NCBI GenBank assembly: GCA_017408735.1
Contig: JAFQUB010000049.1
Location: forward strand, 1-34,154
Reading direction: 5' to 3'
Length of the DNA: 34,154 nucleotides
Source: Lachnospiraceae bacterium
Lineage (GTDB): Bacteria; Bacillota; Clostridia; Lachnospirales; Lachnospiraceae
Shown in pieces: positions 1 to 8,836 of this stretch. Each line of letters starts with the position of its first letter. The stretch's first letter is position 1. The translations under genes and the position numbers were made by a program. Under the pieces are notes generated by a model. The model was not told the DNA's origin, did not search any database, and saw only the letters and a program-made list of their open reading frames with translations.

Positions 1-69
1 CTCTGCCAATTCCTCTTGAGATAGACCAGCCTCTTTTCTTCCTTTTTGTATTCTTTGTCCTAATGTCAT
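1..69 (-). CDS. XRE-family helix-turn-helix regulator, N-terminal fragment cut by window edge
   Basis: Reading leftwards from an ATG at 69-67 gives 23 codons beginning MTLGQRIQKGRKEAGLSQEE, which is the classic first helix and turn of an XRE/Cro-type DNA-binding domain (L-x-x-R-I-x-x-x-R-K-x-x-G-L-S-Q-E-x-L-A). An AAAGGAG ribosome binding site lies nine bases upstream of the ATG. The rest of the gene is outside the window, so its length and any sensor domain are unknown. Such regulators usually repress themselves and neighbouring genes of prophages, plasmids or toxin-antitoxin modules. A perfect inverted repeat at 133-159 upstream could be its operator (inference). Confidence 0.75.
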   Translation of the reverse strand, partial: MTLGQRIQKGRKEAGLSQEELAE

Positions 70-132
70 ATATCACTACTCCTTTCTCACTCAGCGTACC
101 ATTTTTATCTTGTGAAGACTATCAAAATACAG

Positions 133-159
133 TTGCAACTATGCAATTTTAAGTTGCAA
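133..159. promoter_or_regulatory. Inverted repeat upstream of XRE gene, possible operator
   Basis: TTGCAACT (133-140) and its exact reverse complement AGTTGCAA (152-159) are separated by 11 bases. The left arm extended to AGTTGCAACT (131-140) is itself a palindrome. The repeat lies about 65 bases before the start codon of the XRE-type gene, where autoregulatory operators of this family usually sit. I could not assign convincing -35 and -10 boxes around it. Confidence 0.4.
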
Positions 160-684
160 TAGCTGTGATTATGGCTTCCATAATAAAATCAACTTACAAA
201 TTATACCATACAATCTGTCATCAATCTATCGCTTATACCTCAGATCCTACATTCCATGAATTTCTAATATCTACTAAAATACTATATAACATTGAAATCA
301 TCTTTGAAAATACTGAGAATTATAACAACTATAGGCACCTTTCTTACATTGGTTGCAATTATATACCTTCAATTTCTTTCCTTATTATTTTTAAGTTATT
401 TATTATGTATCAACGGCTGCTTTTTCCAAGCGTTTCGTTATACTGGCTTAGGTAAGAATAATCTACATCATAAACAAATCCAAAGAATATCAATGTCCTA
501 ATATAATCCGAAGTACTCTTTCTCTTTGACAACTCCACCTTCCTGTACCGGATATAATTTCCATTATCGCTCAAATAATTTTGAATTCATTTTTCCTCGT
601 TCTATTGGCTCTATCCTTTGCCATATCGTTCCATTCTTTCACATGATTCTAAGGGTTAGGGAATTCTCCCTAAATGATAAATTT
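160..684. other. Gene-poor stretch with no convincing gene
   Basis: About 525 bases carry only short, overlapping open frames on both strands, none with a good ribosome binding site. A plus frame at 292-501 would encode a hydrophobic peptide, and a minus frame at 410-574 would encode about 54 residues from a TTG with no Shine-Dalgarno sequence. Neither resembles a family I know. The stretch sits between a truncated XRE regulator and a phage-type helicase loader, so decayed mobile-element DNA is the simplest reading. Confidence 0.4.
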
Positions 685-740
685 GAGCGTTTCTTCTGTA
701 AAAGAAATCGCTCATTTTATCGCCTGTGAAGGAACACAGG
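685..740 (-). terminator. Two adjacent hairpins downstream of the helicase loader gene
   Basis: Hairpin one pairs GAGCGTTTCTT (685-695) with AAGAAATCGCTC (702-713), 11 pairs with one bulge. Hairpin two pairs CCTGTG (723-728) with CACAGG (735-740). They follow the stop of the helicase-loader-like gene on the minus strand. The T-tract after the first hairpin on that strand is weak, so termination is possible rather than certain. Confidence 0.3.
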
Positions 741-770
741 CAGTGCTTGCTAAGTTAGTTTTTTTTCCTT

Positions 771-1106
771 TTACGGCTTTATTGCTTTTTGCCCATTCTG
801 TTCCAGTTCAGCCAAGCGATTCTGCACCATTTCCCGTAAGTTTGGCAGTACACTGTCTACGTTCACTTCCGTTCTTTTCCGCCTTTGAATAGCTTGGTAG
901 ATTTCTGCAAATCTTGCCCGCTCCGCAACGGTTGGCTTGAATTTATTTGTCAGCATATATGGTTGAAGTGCCTTTGATAATATCTGATAGTCCAGATCAT
1001 GTAATAGGGCGTACCACACGTCCAACGCTTCTTCCGTCCCAATAAAATCTTCCCCATACATTGCCTGCATACCTACAACCAGTGTTGCAAATTCCTGTTT
1101 AGTCAC
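771..1106 (-). CDS. Putative phage-type replicative helicase loader/inhibitor (G39P-like)
   Basis: The 111-residue protein has the pattern of the small helicase loaders related to gp39 of phage SPP1: an N-terminal M-T-K-Q-E-F, then MYGEDF, a D-x-WY-x-x-L-x-D-L-D-Y block and a KFKPTVAERARFAEIY segment. In SPP1 the loader binds the phage DnaB-like helicase and delivers it to the origin. I start at GTG 1106-1104 because GGGAGGTG lies six bases upstream; the longer frame from GTG 1139 has no comparable site. The C-terminus is basic and low in complexity. No helicase or replisome organiser gene is nearby, so this is probably a stranded remnant of a prophage or integrative element. The family call is by eye and could be wrong. 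Confidence 0.55.
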   Translation of the reverse strand: MTKQEFATLVVGMQAMYGEDFIGTEEALDVWYALLHDLDYQILSKALQPYMLTNKFKPTVAERARFAEIYQAIQRRKRTEVNVDSVLPNLREMVQNRLAELEQNGQKAIKP

Positions 1107-1396
1107 CGAAAACACCTCCCGTACTTTGCATTTTTTCACGCTCCAACCATGAACTTACATTGCTCCCGCTTACCTTTATAATGTTGTTGTAGTATCAACA
1201 TTACACTCATGTTCAGCCTGAATCATCTAGAAAAGCAAAGGATGAAACGTTTCCAAAAAACATCCAGAATCAATAAAACCAAGTGTATACCACCTATATA
1301 TCACTTGTGTACCATGTGTATATAACGACCTCAAAATAACGTAAATTATCTTCTATTTATGAATATTCTGACAATTCTTTTGTCATTTCAATACAT
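1107..1396. other. Gene-free stretch between helicase-loader gene and gdhA terminator
   Basis: About 290 bases without a supported gene. On the minus strand, short frames end just before the helicase-loader ribosome binding site; one begins M-I-Q-A-E-H-E-C-N-V-D and stops after 16 codons. They may be the tails of lost upstream phage genes. No promoter or repeat stood out. Confidence 0.35.
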
Positions 1397-1452
1397 AAAG
1401 AAAAGTCCCATAAACATTAGGCAATTTGCCTTTGTCTATGAGACTTTTCTTT
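1397..1452 (-). terminator. Intrinsic terminator of gdhA
   Basis: The 16-base arms 1397-1412 and 1437-1452 are reverse complements with one mismatch (AAAGAAAAGTCCCATA against TATGAGACTTTTCTTT). The loop holds a second small hairpin, AGGCA/TGCCT. Read on the minus strand the stem ends in CTTTTCTTT, supplying the U-rich 3' end. It lies 27 bases after the gdhA stop codon. Confidence 0.75.
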
Positions 1453-1478
1453 ATATACTTATGTATTATTGTCAGTAA

Positions 1479-2816
<1,338 letters not shown>

Positions 2817-2867
2817 TCATCCTCCTTACATTTTTATTGTGAACTTTGACACTATCGTTCATGTAGA

Positions 2868-2896
2868 ATTTTAATATATCACAAAAAATTTTTCAA
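2868..2896 (-). promoter_or_regulatory. gdhA promoter
   Basis: On the minus strand TTGAAA (2896-2891), a 17-base spacer and TAAAAT (2873-2868) form a sigma-A-type promoter about 55 bases ahead of the gdhA start codon. Confidence 0.6.
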
Positions 2897-2902
2897 GTAG
2901 TT

Positions 2903-3766
2903 TTATTCTATCCAGTAAAAAAAATTTAAACACTCTGTAAATTTGGCACCCCAGGAGTATTCATCGTGCTGCCCTTCATCCAGCTCATAATGTATATTTT
3001 CTAAGCTATTTTCCTTGGCAATTTCATAAGCAGACTTTGTCGAAGTATAAGCAAAATCGTATTTTCCAGTATAAAAATAAATTTTGTTATCCGTTAAAAT
3101 TTCCGGCGTCATATGCTCCTTTATATATTCAGTCATCTTTTCCGGATTTTGATTGTCACAATAGGAAAACATGCCGGTATAGCCATACAGTTCCGGATAT
3201 TGTGTACTGGCACATATGGCTGCCACGGCTCCATAGGATGCACCAATAATCGCTGTATGCTCTCTGTCTGTTTGTGTGCGATAATTTTTATCAATATATG
3301 GTTTCAACGTGTTAGCATAAAAATCACACGTTTTTAGAACATCTCCGGCACCGCCTCCATCGTATTCCCTCAGATAAAGATTATATTCTTTGTTTCTCCT
3401 GCTGCTAACGGAGTCCACCCCTACCACAATTATGCCTTTGGTGCGCTTTTCGTCATATAAAGTATCAAGACTCTCATCAATATGCCATTCCTTTTGATAA
3501 GTTGCCGTGGAGCAGTCAAACAAATTCTGTCCATCAAACATATAAATTACAGGATATCTTTCTTCACTGTTTTCATATTCCGGTGGAAGATATATTCTTA
3601 CTGTATTCTCCGTCCCCAGCTCCTCACTGTAGAATCCATCTAGCACCTGTATGGTTCCCTTTTCCTTTTCTTTTTCCGGTTTTGGTGTAACCGTTTCTTT
3701 GCCACATCCACTGTTAATAACCAACAAACACATCAATCCCAAACATTGTATTACTTTTCTTTTCAT
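2903..3766 (-). CDS. Esterase D/Fes-type alpha/beta hydrolase, probable lipoprotein
   Basis: The 287-residue protein starts at ATG 3766, chosen because AAAGGAGG precedes it. A signal peptide of about 20 residues ends in INSGC, so Cys21 is probably lipidated and the enzyme is anchored outside the membrane; the lipobox is not perfect. After a Lys/Glu/Pro linker comes an esterase D (PF00756) fold: YLPPEYENSEERYPVIYMFDGQ, the nucleophile elbow GASYG (Ser177), and likely triad partners Asp237 (TGKYD) and His267 (EGQHDEYSW). Relatives cleave ester bonds in siderophores, feruloylated xylan or acetylated sugars; the substrate here is unknown. It is transcribed away from the AraC-type regulator at 3913 across a 146-base gap, which makes that regulator a likely controller. 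A -10-like TATAAT sits at 3800-3795, without a good -35. Confidence 0.8.
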   Translation of the reverse strand: MKRKVIQCLGLMCLLVINSGCGKETVTPKPEKEKEKGTIQVLDGFYSEELGTENTVRIYLPPEYENSEERYPVIYMFDGQNLFDCSTATYQKEWHIDESLDTLYDEKRTKGIIVVGVDSVSSRRNKEYNLYLREYDGGGAGDVLKTCDFYANTLKPYIDKNYRTQTDREHTAIIGASYGAVAAICASTQYPELYGYTGMFSYCDNQNPEKMTEYIKEHMTPEILTDNKIYFYTGKYDFAYTSTKSAYEIAKENSLENIHYELDEGQHDEYSWGAKFTECLNFFYWIE

Positions 3767-3912
3767 AAGCCATCCTCCTTTGCTTTCTAGCCTGATTATA
3801 AAATATTCCAAAGAAAAGACCATGAAGAATTTGCAGAAAGGATTGTCGGATTATCAATTTCGATATAAAATAGCATCAGAAACTTATATTAGGAAAAGTT
3901 AGGAGAATACTT

Positions 3913-4818
3913 ATGGAAATTTGTACGAAAGAACATCACGGATACTTTACTTTAGATATGGGATATTATGAAGGTTTGGGATTTGACTCTTCCGCTTTAC
4001 AAAACAGCCGTCTTTCTTTGGTTTTTATTGAATCCGGCAGCGGAATATTTCTTTTCAATCACCAAACCATCTCTTTTGATGCTCCTGTTTTGGTTTGCGC
4101 AAACGAAACGGAACTTCTGTCTATTGAAGAAGACATTTCTGTAAAAGCCATCCTGTTTCATCCTTCCATTGTAAATAGTGCATTAAATTTCCATAATATC
4201 AGAACAACTGCTTCTACCTTAAGCACTACCGAAATGCAAGATTGTTTTTATCTGGATTCCTTCGTCAATCGAATTTCTCCTTCTTATGGGGTTTTGTTTC
4301 CAAATCCGGATAATTCTCTTCGAATTACGAAGCTTTTTGAGGATTTTCATGACCAAATCACATTGCAGGATACAGACTTTTGGGCATGCAGAAGCCGCAC
4401 TTACTTAATTGAACTATTAGCTTTGGCAAATACGTTATCCCATGAGAAGGCTACGCTTATCCATACTGAAAAACAGAAAAAAGATGATGAAATTCTTGCG
4501 GTAATTACTTATCTGAAAAGTAATCTACACAAGAAAATCACCATCTTAGATTTAACAAAACAATTTTCAATGAATCGAACCGATTTATCCAAACGGTTCC
4601 TTTCCTATACCGGCGAAACTATCTTTCAATTTCTAAATCGAAACCGAATAGAGATAGCCGCTGCCATGTTAAGGGACACCCTGATTCCCATTTCCGAAGT
4701 CACAGAACGAGCCGGATTTCAGGACTATTCCTATTTTTCCCGCACCTTCAAAAAGGAAAAAGGGATTTCTCCGAAACATTATAGAGAACAATATTGCTGG
4801 ATGTCCAAGGAAAACTAA
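3913..4818 (+). CDS. AraC-family transcriptional regulator
   Basis: The 301-residue protein has an N-terminal sensor region of about 180 residues rich in beta-strand-like sequence, consistent with a cupin-type effector pocket, and a C-terminal double helix-turn-helix of the AraC family at about residues 195-295. The second HTH shows the family signature I-x-E-V-x-x-x-x-G-F-x-D-Y-S-Y-F-S-R-x-F-K-K-x-x-G-x-S-P-K-x-Y-R. An AGGAG site eight bases upstream supports the ATG. It diverges from the lipoprotein esterase gene and its last four bases overlap the converging stop of the EIIC-EAL gene. AraC proteins next to esterases usually sense a carbohydrate-derived ligand; the ligand is not visible here. 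Confidence 0.88.
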   Translation: MEICTKEHHGYFTLDMGYYEGLGFDSSALQNSRLSLVFIESGSGIFLFNHQTISFDAPVLVCANETELLSIEEDISVKAILFHPSIVNSALNFHNIRTTASTLSTTEMQDCFYLDSFVNRISPSYGVLFPNPDNSLRITKLFEDFHDQITLQDTDFWACRSRTYLIELLALANTLSHEKATLIHTEKQKKDDEILAVITYLKSNLHKKITILDLTKQFSMNRTDLSKRFLSYTGETIFQFLNRNRIEIAAAMLRDTLIPISEVTERAGFQDYSYFSRTFKKEKGISPKHYREQYCWMSKEN

Positions 4819-6896
4819 ACTCCCTCGTTACACTTTTTCATCCAGACAATAAACTCATCCAATGCTACCGGCTTACTATACAAATAGCCCTGATACCAGA
4901 AGCAGCCTAATTCTTTTAGTTTATCTCGCTGTTCTTCGGTTTCCACATATTCAGCAATTACTTTTACGCCTAATTTCTCTCCCAATTCCACTACAGAAGC
5001 TACAATCTTCTGGTCTGTGGAATTTTTCAATATGTTTCTTACCAAAGAGCCATCCAGTTTTACTACATCAAAATAATTCGATTGTAAATAAACAATAGAC
5101 GTGTGACCCATACCAAAATCATCAATCAATAATGTATGCCCCACCTGCTTTAGATGTTCCAGCTTTTGAATTACAGCATCTGTATTGGAAAGCATATCCT
5201 GCTCTGTCATCTCGAGCCACATTTTATCTGCCGGAATCTGATATTTCTCAATGCAGGCTTCCATACAGCTTTCAATATCCCAAGTCAGAGATTTGGCAGT
5301 AATATTTACTGATATCTTAAAATCACCATCATAATTATCCTGAGTTTTCTTAATCGCTCCTGCCACCATGTCGAAAATTCTTTCTTCCAGTTGCGGTAGT
5401 ATTTTTCCTTCTTTGGCCAAATAAATAATTAATGGAGGATAAATAAATCCATAATCCTGATGTTTCCATCGAACCAATGCCTCTGCTCCAAGACAGACAC
5501 CTCTGCTGTCTACCTGTGGCTGATACAACATAAAGATTTCATTCTTAGCCAATGCTGTTTCCAAATCCTTCAACAGCATTCTTGCAACCATACCATAACT
5601 ATTCGTTTTATTTAAAAGATCCGGCGTTTCATTCTCTTCTTCTGCTTTCTTCAATTCTGCCACCAGTTTTTCTATCTGGTTTTTTACATATATTTCCTGT
5701 ACTTTCTCGTTTATTTTTAAAAAAGGGTAATAAATTAGCATCCCCATCACAATAATAGCCAACTGCAAAATACTTCCCCGAATGGAACCTGTTCCAAGAT
5801 AACCACTAAACAATACCGGAGTAGTCCAGATAATTTCCCGGGTCACCGTTGGAACCCACCCAAAATAAGTTGCTGTATAAGATATTACATATGCCATCAT
5901 CGGTGTCAATAAAAATGGAACAATCAATACAGGATTTAACATAATAGGAATCCCAAAATTTAACATTTCATTGGTATTAAAAGTGGCCGTAAATACCGAA
6001 AGCCGTGCTATATTTCCCAAGCGCTTTTTGCGGTAGAAAAACAACCCCAACAACAATACGCAAACAGTAGTTCCGCATCCCCCCATAACAACAAATATAT
6101 CGAAAAAGCTTTTACTAAAAATAATATCCTGCCCTACCTGCGAAAAATAAGACGCAGCTACCACTTCCATCATATGGCTTCCATGAAATCCGATTGCCCA
6201 AAGAAAATGCAGCATAAAAGTATACATAAGTCCTAAAACAAATTCTGAACGAACGCTGTCAAATACCCAAAACAGTACTTTGTATACGATTCCCTGAATA
6301 TTTGTCACCTGAAAACAAACATATAAGACTACATTTAATAAGGCAAAAGCACTTGTTATAATAACCATCGGACAAATAGCATTGATTGCCTTTGCACAAG
6401 CAGGCTCCATTCCAACCGTATATCTTGCCATTTTCATATTTTCTTCACGACTCATATAATCATAGGCAAAACAAGTAATCATTGTTACAAAAACAGCTGT
6501 AAAGCAGCCTTTTACTCCCAACAGTTCCTGACTAAAATTATCTGTTCCAATACCTAACTGTGTTCCAAAAGCCACCAAAGAAGCAAGTACATACAAAGCC
6601 GATTTTTCTGCCTTTTCATTCCGCTCCATGGCGTAGCCTACACTCAATGCTATGGTCAACGCAACAGAGAAACACCCGTATGTAGCCTGGTGAACTGTAT
6701 TTAAAATGTCATATATAATTTGAAAACTTCCGTTTCTTAATGCCTCCTGATATCCAACAAAGGGCAAATTCATCAATGCACATGCTGTGGCGCCGGTAAG
6801 AATTAGTGGTATCATTAAAACAAATCCGTTATGAAGTGCAATAAAGAAAAAGGATTCTCTCATTCTAAGGATTTGCTGTTTCGCTTTCGTTCTCAT
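4815..6896 (-). CDS. PTS EIIC-like membrane domain fused to EAL c-di-GMP phosphodiesterase
   Basis: The 693-residue protein joins two modules. Residues about 10-400 form a multi-pass membrane domain like the EIIC of the lactose/cellobiose PTS family: GFHGSH near 236-241, N-E at 309-310 followed by NFGIPIMLNP, and IWTTPVLFSGYLGTGSIRG. After a charged linker, residues about 430-690 form an EAL domain: EAL at 472-474, then NIT, MTEQD, DDFGMG, KLDGS and AEYVETEEQ. All metal- and substrate-binding positions I can check are present, so cleavage of c-di-GMP to pGpG is likely. No EIIA or EIIB gene is nearby, which suggests sugar sensing rather than transport (inference). The start at ATG 6896 follows AGGGGGAG; the longer frame from 6920 lacks a site. 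Its stop overlaps the converging AraC gene. Confidence 0.88.
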   Translation of the reverse strand: MRTKAKQQILRMRESFFFIALHNGFVLMIPLILTGATACALMNLPFVGYQEALRNGSFQIIYDILNTVHQATYGCFSVALTIALSVGYAMERNEKAEKSALYVLASLVAFGTQLGIGTDNFSQELLGVKGCFTAVFVTMITCFAYDYMSREENMKMARYTVGMEPACAKAINAICPMVIITSAFALLNVVLYVCFQVTNIQGIVYKVLFWVFDSVRSEFVLGLMYTFMLHFLWAIGFHGSHMMEVVAASYFSQVGQDIIFSKSFFDIFVVMGGCGTTVCVLLLGLFFYRKKRLGNIARLSVFTATFNTNEMLNFGIPIMLNPVLIVPFLLTPMMAYVISYTATYFGWVPTVTREIIWTTPVLFSGYLGTGSIRGSILQLAIIVMGMLIYYPFLKINEKVQEIYVKNQIEKLVAELKKAEEENETPDLLNKTNSYGMVARMLLKDLETALAKNEIFMLYQPQVDSRGVCLGAEALVRWKHQDYGFIYPPLIIYLAKEGKILPQLEERIFDMVAGAIKKTQDNYDGDFKISVNITAKSLTWDIESCMEACIEKYQIPADKMWLEMTEQDMLSNTDAVIQKLEHLKQVGHTLLIDDFGMGHTSIVYLQSNYFDVVKLDGSLVRNILKNSTDQKIVASVVELGEKLGVKVIAEYVETEEQRDKLKELGCFWYQGYLYSKPVALDEFIVWMKKCNEGV

Positions 6897-6939
6897 ACAA
6901 CTCCCCCTTGCTATATTCATATAACTCGCTGATTTAAAA

Positions 6940-6971
6940 TGTCAGAATACAACTGACATTCCGAATTGTCA
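6940..6971. promoter_or_regulatory. Three alternating TGTCA/TGACA boxes over putative promoter of EIIC-EAL gene
   Basis: TGTCA (6940-6944), TGACA (6954-6958) and TGTCA (6967-6971) alternate at 13-14 base intervals, forming two overlapping inverted repeats. On the minus strand ATGACA (6972-6967), a 17-base spacer and TATTCT resemble a promoter, so a protein bound at these boxes would cover it. The binding protein is unknown. Confidence 0.35.
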
Positions 6972-7062
6972 TAAATATAAATCATTTCTTTATTTATCGG
7001 CTCATTTCCCATAATTCTTTCTACTATATTTTACATATTTTAAAATTTATCTTTTTAAGGGA

Positions 7063-8790
7063 TTATACAGGCAAACTTTCTGCCAAACAAAGTGCCCCCC
7101 AGCCCACCAATTCATTCGGATACTCCTCAATCCCCGGCAGTGGCTTCGCCCCTCTCTCTAAATATGCCTTTACTTTTTCTCCATACAAAAATGAATCATT
7201 ATCTCTGACTATCCCCCACTCCATCATAAGTGCCGCACTTCCTGTCACAAATGGCGTTGCCATGGAGGTTCCTGTTCTTACCACATAACCGCCACCCGGC
7301 GAAGGACAGGTAATGTTTACCCCCGGCGCTACCAGATTTGGCTTGATGCTTACATTGCCATAAACATAACCCCGCCCTGAAAATTCTGCATAATTATTTA
7401 GATAAGAATTATACGCTCCTACTGCAATTGCTCTCCTAGCCGTGGACGGTATGGTTAAAGATAATTCCGGTGTGGGCAATAAAAAACGGGTGCCCAAATT
7501 TAGTACCCCTTCACTGGGAAGCCACATATCATACTGACCATTTACTATATTTCCCGGTGTCAGTACAATTCGCCAGATTCCAGAAGTAACATAAGAGTCC
7601 TTGGGCAGGAAATCCAGATAGATTTCCTGATTGGTGCTATAAGGAGAAGGTTCTCCGTAGTACAACAGGATTTCTGTATCCTCCATGGAAAAACGCTGAG
7701 TGCCAAGACTTTTTTGAATTGGTCCTACCCGCATACCATCGGGACTTTCTACACTAATATCCACCTGATCTACGTAAGATTTCCAGATTTGTACACTAAA
7801 TGATGTTTCGTAAGGAGCTACCGCCAATTCCACCATCGTTTCCTGCATTTCCTTCAGAATGCCACCGGTATGTCCCCCGGAAGTGCCTTCGTTTCCGGTA
7901 CCAATACAGATACAATTACGTCCCATGTTTGAAATACCATCTATATAAGTTTCCAGAAGCGAAGTTCCATCATGGGAACCATACGTGTTGCCAAAGCTTA
8001 AATTAATGGCAATAGGACGGTTCCATTCCAAAGACTTTCGTATGCTATAATCCAACGCCTGCAAGAGTTCGGTAGTTCTAGGAAAAGATTCTGCCCTGGG
8101 ATTACCAAGTTTTACCACAATAAGCTCACTTTCCGGTGCCACTCCCCGGTACCGTCCATCACTTGCACGTCCATTTCCCGCCGCAATTCCTGCTACTGCA
8201 GTTCCATGTCCGCTTAAATCTCTGCTACGGACAATGGAAGAGGCACCACTGCCTGCCTCCAACGCCCTATTGATATCCTCTCTGGTATACTCTGTTCCAA
8301 CAGAATAACCCTTTGGTGGATTTCCTATTACTGTCTGATCCCACAATGTTAAAATTCTTGTACTTCCGTCCGCATTACGGAAATCCGGATGTTCATAATC
8401 AATTCCAGAATCAATAACGCATACTATACAGTTTCTTCCACTTAAGTTTAAGCTGTCACTCTGCACCTGTTCGATACAAGAAGCGGCTCTTGCCTGTTCT
8501 ATGGCAAAAAAGAGCCGCTTTGGTTTTTCAATATATTCAATTGCCGGAATCTGGGATAACCAGTCCAACTCTGTTTCACTTAAGGTTAGAATTGCATATC
8601 CATTCAATAATTCCACCACATCAATGCCCCGTTCTCTAACCGTTTCCAAATCACCGGAATACTTTACAATCACTTCCCAGACTTTTTCTTCCGAGTCATA
8701 CCCTACGGAAAGTTCCACTGACTTTTCTCGTTCTTCTTCTGTAGCATCCAATGCCAGATTTAAAAGATTTTCTAACTTCTGATCTTTCAT
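7063..8790 (-). CDS. Csp-like subtilisin-family (S8) serine protease
   Basis: The 575-residue protein has an N-terminal prodomain-like region (about 1-100) and a subtilase domain with a complete triad: Asp127 in CVIDSGIDYEHPDF, His195 in SGHGTAVAGIAAGNG and Ser509 in GTSMATPF. About 150 residues between the oxyanion-region motif CIGTGNEGT and the serine form a beta-rich insertion, the arrangement seen in clostridial Csp proteases. No signal peptide is visible. Csp proteins of sporeformers take part in germination, but related S8 proteins are numerous in gut Clostridia and their role is mostly unknown, so I do not assign a csp symbol. The ATG follows AAAAGG. It starts 46 bases after the stop of the P-type ATPase gene with no terminator visible between them, so read-through is possible. 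Confidence 0.85.
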   Translation of the reverse strand: MKDQKLENLLNLALDATEEEREKSVELSVGYDSEEKVWEVIVKYSGDLETVRERGIDVVELLNGYAILTLSETELDWLSQIPAIEYIEKPKRLFFAIEQARAASCIEQVQSDSLNLSGRNCIVCVIDSGIDYEHPDFRNADGSTRILTLWDQTVIGNPPKGYSVGTEYTREDINRALEAGSGASSIVRSRDLSGHGTAVAGIAAGNGRASDGRYRGVAPESELIVVKLGNPRAESFPRTTELLQALDYSIRKSLEWNRPIAINLSFGNTYGSHDGTSLLETYIDGISNMGRNCICIGTGNEGTSGGHTGGILKEMQETMVELAVAPYETSFSVQIWKSYVDQVDISVESPDGMRVGPIQKSLGTQRFSMEDTEILLYYGEPSPYSTNQEIYLDFLPKDSYVTSGIWRIVLTPGNIVNGQYDMWLPSEGVLNLGTRFLLPTPELSLTIPSTARRAIAVGAYNSYLNNYAEFSGRGYVYGNVSIKPNLVAPGVNITCPSPGGGYVVRTGTSMATPFVTGSAALMMEWGIVRDNDSFLYGEKVKAYLERGAKPLPGIEEYPNELVGWGALCLAESLPV

Positions 8791-8836
8791 AGAGATGGAT
8801 ACCTTTTCTAAAAGTCTTTCTTTTAATATATGTGAT

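Noticed and set aside
292..501. Plus-strand hydrophobic frame resembling a membrane peptide
   Set aside because: Starts at TTG without a Shine-Dalgarno sequence; hydrophobic frames are common by chance in T-rich DNA.
410..574. Minus-strand frame of about 54 codons starting at TTG 574
   Set aside because: No ribosome binding site, start overlaps the stop of another short frame, and no recognisable family; kept only as part of the gene-poor stretch.
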